From an uncultured Lactococcus sp. (GTDB lineage Bacteria; Bacillota; Bacilli; Lactobacillales; Streptococcaceae), in NCBI RefSeq assembly GCF_934191625.1, contig NZ_CAKPUG010000001.1:1-64000 (forward strand): a stretch of 64,000 bases of DNA. The letters run 5' to 3'. Both the position numbers and the translations under genes were made by a program. A model generated the notes under the pieces. The model was not told where the DNA came from. It saw only the letters and a list, made by a program, of their open reading frames with translations, and searched no databases. Position 1 is the first letter of the stretch. Every line of letters begins with the position of its first letter. Below are positions 62,458 to 64,000 of the stretch, piece after piece.

Positions 62458-62826
62458 ATGAAAATTAAATTTGATGAAAAAACCGCTGAAAAAATTAAAA
62501 AGTTAGGCTCAGTAGACTTGGTCTTTGACTTTGATCACACGTTGAGTGAAAAAAATACGGAAGTAGATGCTTGTGCAGGTGGCATTTCTCGCTATAGAAT
62601 TGTGGCTGTGGAAAAAGGAAATATTCCAGAAGAATTTGATGCGACGATTGAATCTGAATTTGGTCCTATTTATTATAAGGGGTATGGGTCTTATTTCTTT
62701 CAAGATGAAATGTATACTGTTTTTAATCCCTCTTATAACTTAATCGAACTACGCAGTACAGCTGAACGTTTGAGTGCTAACCTCTTAATTGTAGATTTTC
62801 GTGGAAAAAGTAAAGCGAATTTTTAA
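62458..62826 (+). CDS. Iron-sulfur cluster biosynthesis family protein (HesB-like fold)
   Basis: 122 residues beginning MKIKFDEKTAEKIKKLG, as in the FeS_biosyn-like proteins of lactic acid bacteria. VDLVFDFDHTLS and the IPEEFDATIESEFGPIYYKGYGSYFF segment fit that family. Only one Cys (VDACAGG) and no CxC near the C-terminus, so the metal-binding cysteines of IscA are missing. AAGGAGAATGCA before the ATG at 62458. Terminator follows. Confidence 0.75.
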   Translation: MKIKFDEKTAEKIKKLGSVDLVFDFDHTLSEKNTEVDACAGGISRYRIVAVEKGNIPEEFDATIESEFGPIYYKGYGSYFFQDEMYTVFNPSYNLIELRSTAERLSANLLIVDFRGKSKANF

Positions 62827-63230
62827 CTAGAAGTAATTATTTAGATGTAAACTTCTTAACAGATTACAGAATATAAAAATAGTAAAAAGCTCATAACTTA
62901 TAGTTTTGAGCTTTTTACTATTAATCCAATAGAAATAATTCAAAGAATGCGCTCAAAATCCTTTCTATTTCAAACGGAAGCGAATTAATTTCATTGGATA
63001 AAAATTATTTCAATACTTATAATATCTTTGACTTTAAATGGAGTACTTTTGTAATTTACTAATTCTTTATGTAGAATGATAGTATACTTTATATAAAAAG
63101 AAGAGGTAATTAAAGTTAGACGTCAGGAACTTATAATCAGAAATATTTGATAATATTTTTGATGAAATTTATTCTAAATTGTATTTTATTCAATATGTAA
63201 GTAAGTTAGTTAAAACTTTTTGGAGGGAAA
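62827..63230. other. Intergenic region with terminator and regulator leader
   Basis: Terminator AGTAAAAAGCTCA (62881-62893) / TGAGCTTTTTACT (62907-62919). A weak promoter TTTACT (63055-63060), 18 bp, TAGTAT (63079-63084) would give the next gene a leader of about 140 bases. Nothing else seen. Confidence 0.55.
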
Positions 63231-64000
63231 ATGTCAAATAGATATCTTGAAGGGTTATTTAGTAAAGACGGGGTCCGTAAACTACTTTTATTAAAATTCC
63301 TTTATAACAGTGAAGAAGCAGTAGGAATAGAGGAACTTGTTTTTGAACTCGGCTTAGATAGGAGGAGTATATATAAGCTGATAGGAGCGCTTAATGACCT
63401 TATTCAATCTGAAAAACGAGTACCTGAAATAGAATCTGTATCAAGGGGACAATATATTTTTAGAGGAAATAAGATAGATTATTTTCGATTAAGAGGACAG
63501 ATTGTAAATGATGAGCCAATGATGAACTTGGCTAAAGAATTTCTTACAAATGAAGAAGTGGATTTTTCTAATTTTTGTATAGAAAACTTCATGAGTGAAA
63601 GTACACTACGAAAATATATAAGAAATGCGAATAAATTAATTAACCCACTAGGTTTAAGCATAAGTATACGAAAAAATAAGATTCGAATACTAGGAAATGA
63701 GGCGAGTATTCGTTACTGCTTGATCAGTTTCTTCTGGCGTTATTTTCAAGGTGTATTCTGGCCCTTTAAGAATGTTGAGCAAGAAGCATTGCACCGTTTC
63801 ATTTCATCTTTTACACATGTTTCCGAAGAAATTAGCTATGGTAAAAGACTACAGATGAACTATTACTGGGCTGTGTTTATACAAAGATCTCAGATAGGGT
63901 GTGAAATATCAAAAACAGATCTCCCTTCCTATTTTGAAGCACTCCTTACGAACAACGAGTATTTTAAACGCTTTTCAAAGCAGTTTACATTGAAGTATAA
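63231..64000 (+). CDS. Mga-like HTH transcriptional regulator (partial, cut by window end)
   Basis: 256 codons are visible without a stop. N-terminal winged-helix region (GLFSKDGVRKLLLLKFLYNS...GIEELVFELGLDRRSIYKLIGALNDLI), a second helix-turn-helix region (MSESTLRKYIRNANKLINPLGLSISIRKNKIRILGNEASIRY), then the start of a PRD-like helical domain. This layout is that of Mga/AtxA regulators of surface and virulence genes. ATG at 63231 has TGGAGGG. A role in controlling the surface-protein locus 6 kb upstream is only a guess. Confidence 0.8.
   Translation, partial: MSNRYLEGLFSKDGVRKLLLLKFLYNSEEAVGIEELVFELGLDRRSIYKLIGALNDLIQSEKRVPEIESVSRGQYIFRGNKIDYFRLRGQIVNDEPMMNLAKEFLTNEEVDFSNFCIENFMSESTLRKYIRNANKLINPLGLSISIRKNKIRILGNEASIRYCLISFFWRYFQGVFWPFKNVEQEALHRFISSFTHVSEEISYGKRLQMNYYWAVFIQRSQIGCEISKTDLPSYFEALLTNNEYFKRFSKQFTLKY

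Overview
The window is a low-GC Firmicute chromosome segment spanning the replication origin, and the gene set and order point to Lactococcus. The evidence is parB-oriC-dnaA-dnaN followed by rexB-rexA, ychF, pth-mfd-rqcP-divIC-tilS-hpt-ftsH; a tRNA operon with an embedded 5S gene; pdhABCD with a lipoate ligase; and a 901-residue Pip-type phage-infection protein. The species cannot be fixed from sequence reading alone; a non-L. lactis lactococcus such as the L. garvieae group is a guess.

Layout. 1-23100 is conserved ori-proximal core, almost all on the + strand: ParB, oriC with DnaA boxes, DnaA, the sliding clamp, the RexAB helicase-nuclease, YchF, peptidyl-tRNA hydrolase, Mfd, the S4 protein RqcP, DivIC, an S1 protein, a decayed HpaB-like gene, a secreted serine hydrolase, TilS, Hpt and FtsH. 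23126-24690 is a stable-RNA region: tandem promoters, six tRNAs, 5S rRNA and tRNA-Asn, then a rod-shaped RNA that looks like 6S RNA, then tRNA-Lys. 24797-34780 holds recO (+) followed by - strand operons: lplA-pdhA-pdhB-pdhC-pdhD, and T-box-trpS-HD hydrolase-gdpD. 34800-50470 is a mixture of single genes and short operons: OsmC, an MgtA-type Mg2+ ATPase, plsX, a Cof-type phosphatase, the ABC-F protein YkpA, AraC/GyrI, a YkgJ-like protein, MerR/TipAS, tetR-pip, a choloylglycine-hydrolase-family enzyme and an MFS transporter.

50842-57074 is the most distinctive accessory block. It has an unusual SipW-type signal peptidase, two paralogous secreted proteins, and a 996-residue multi-domain, pilin-like protein with an LPEVG sorting signal. 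All three exported proteins carry the same SipW-type signal motif, G-[ST]-[YFW]-A-[WF]-x4-Q-x-A-L-N. This looks like a self-contained surface fibre or adhesin system with its own dedicated signal peptidase. It is flanked by the Gls24/AmaP envelope-stress operon. The end of the window (59289-64000) holds an orphan membrane protein, an OhrR-type repressor divergent from an esterase, an Fe-S biogenesis-like protein and a truncated Mga-like regulator.

Two themes recur across the window. First, at least five genes (parB, rqcP, recO, the YkgJ-like gene and the choloylglycine-hydrolase-family gene) have a good -10 or extended -10 box placed so that transcription should start at or within a few bases of the start codon, with no Shine-Dalgarno; they look leaderless. 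Second, many regulators show a readable operator: MerR with a dyad in a 19-bp spacer, OhrR with a dyad in the esterase promoter, TetR with repeated TCTATAATT motifs, and a parS-like palindrome built into the mfd terminator. Promoter, operator and RNA calls come from reading by eye and have not been tested computationally.
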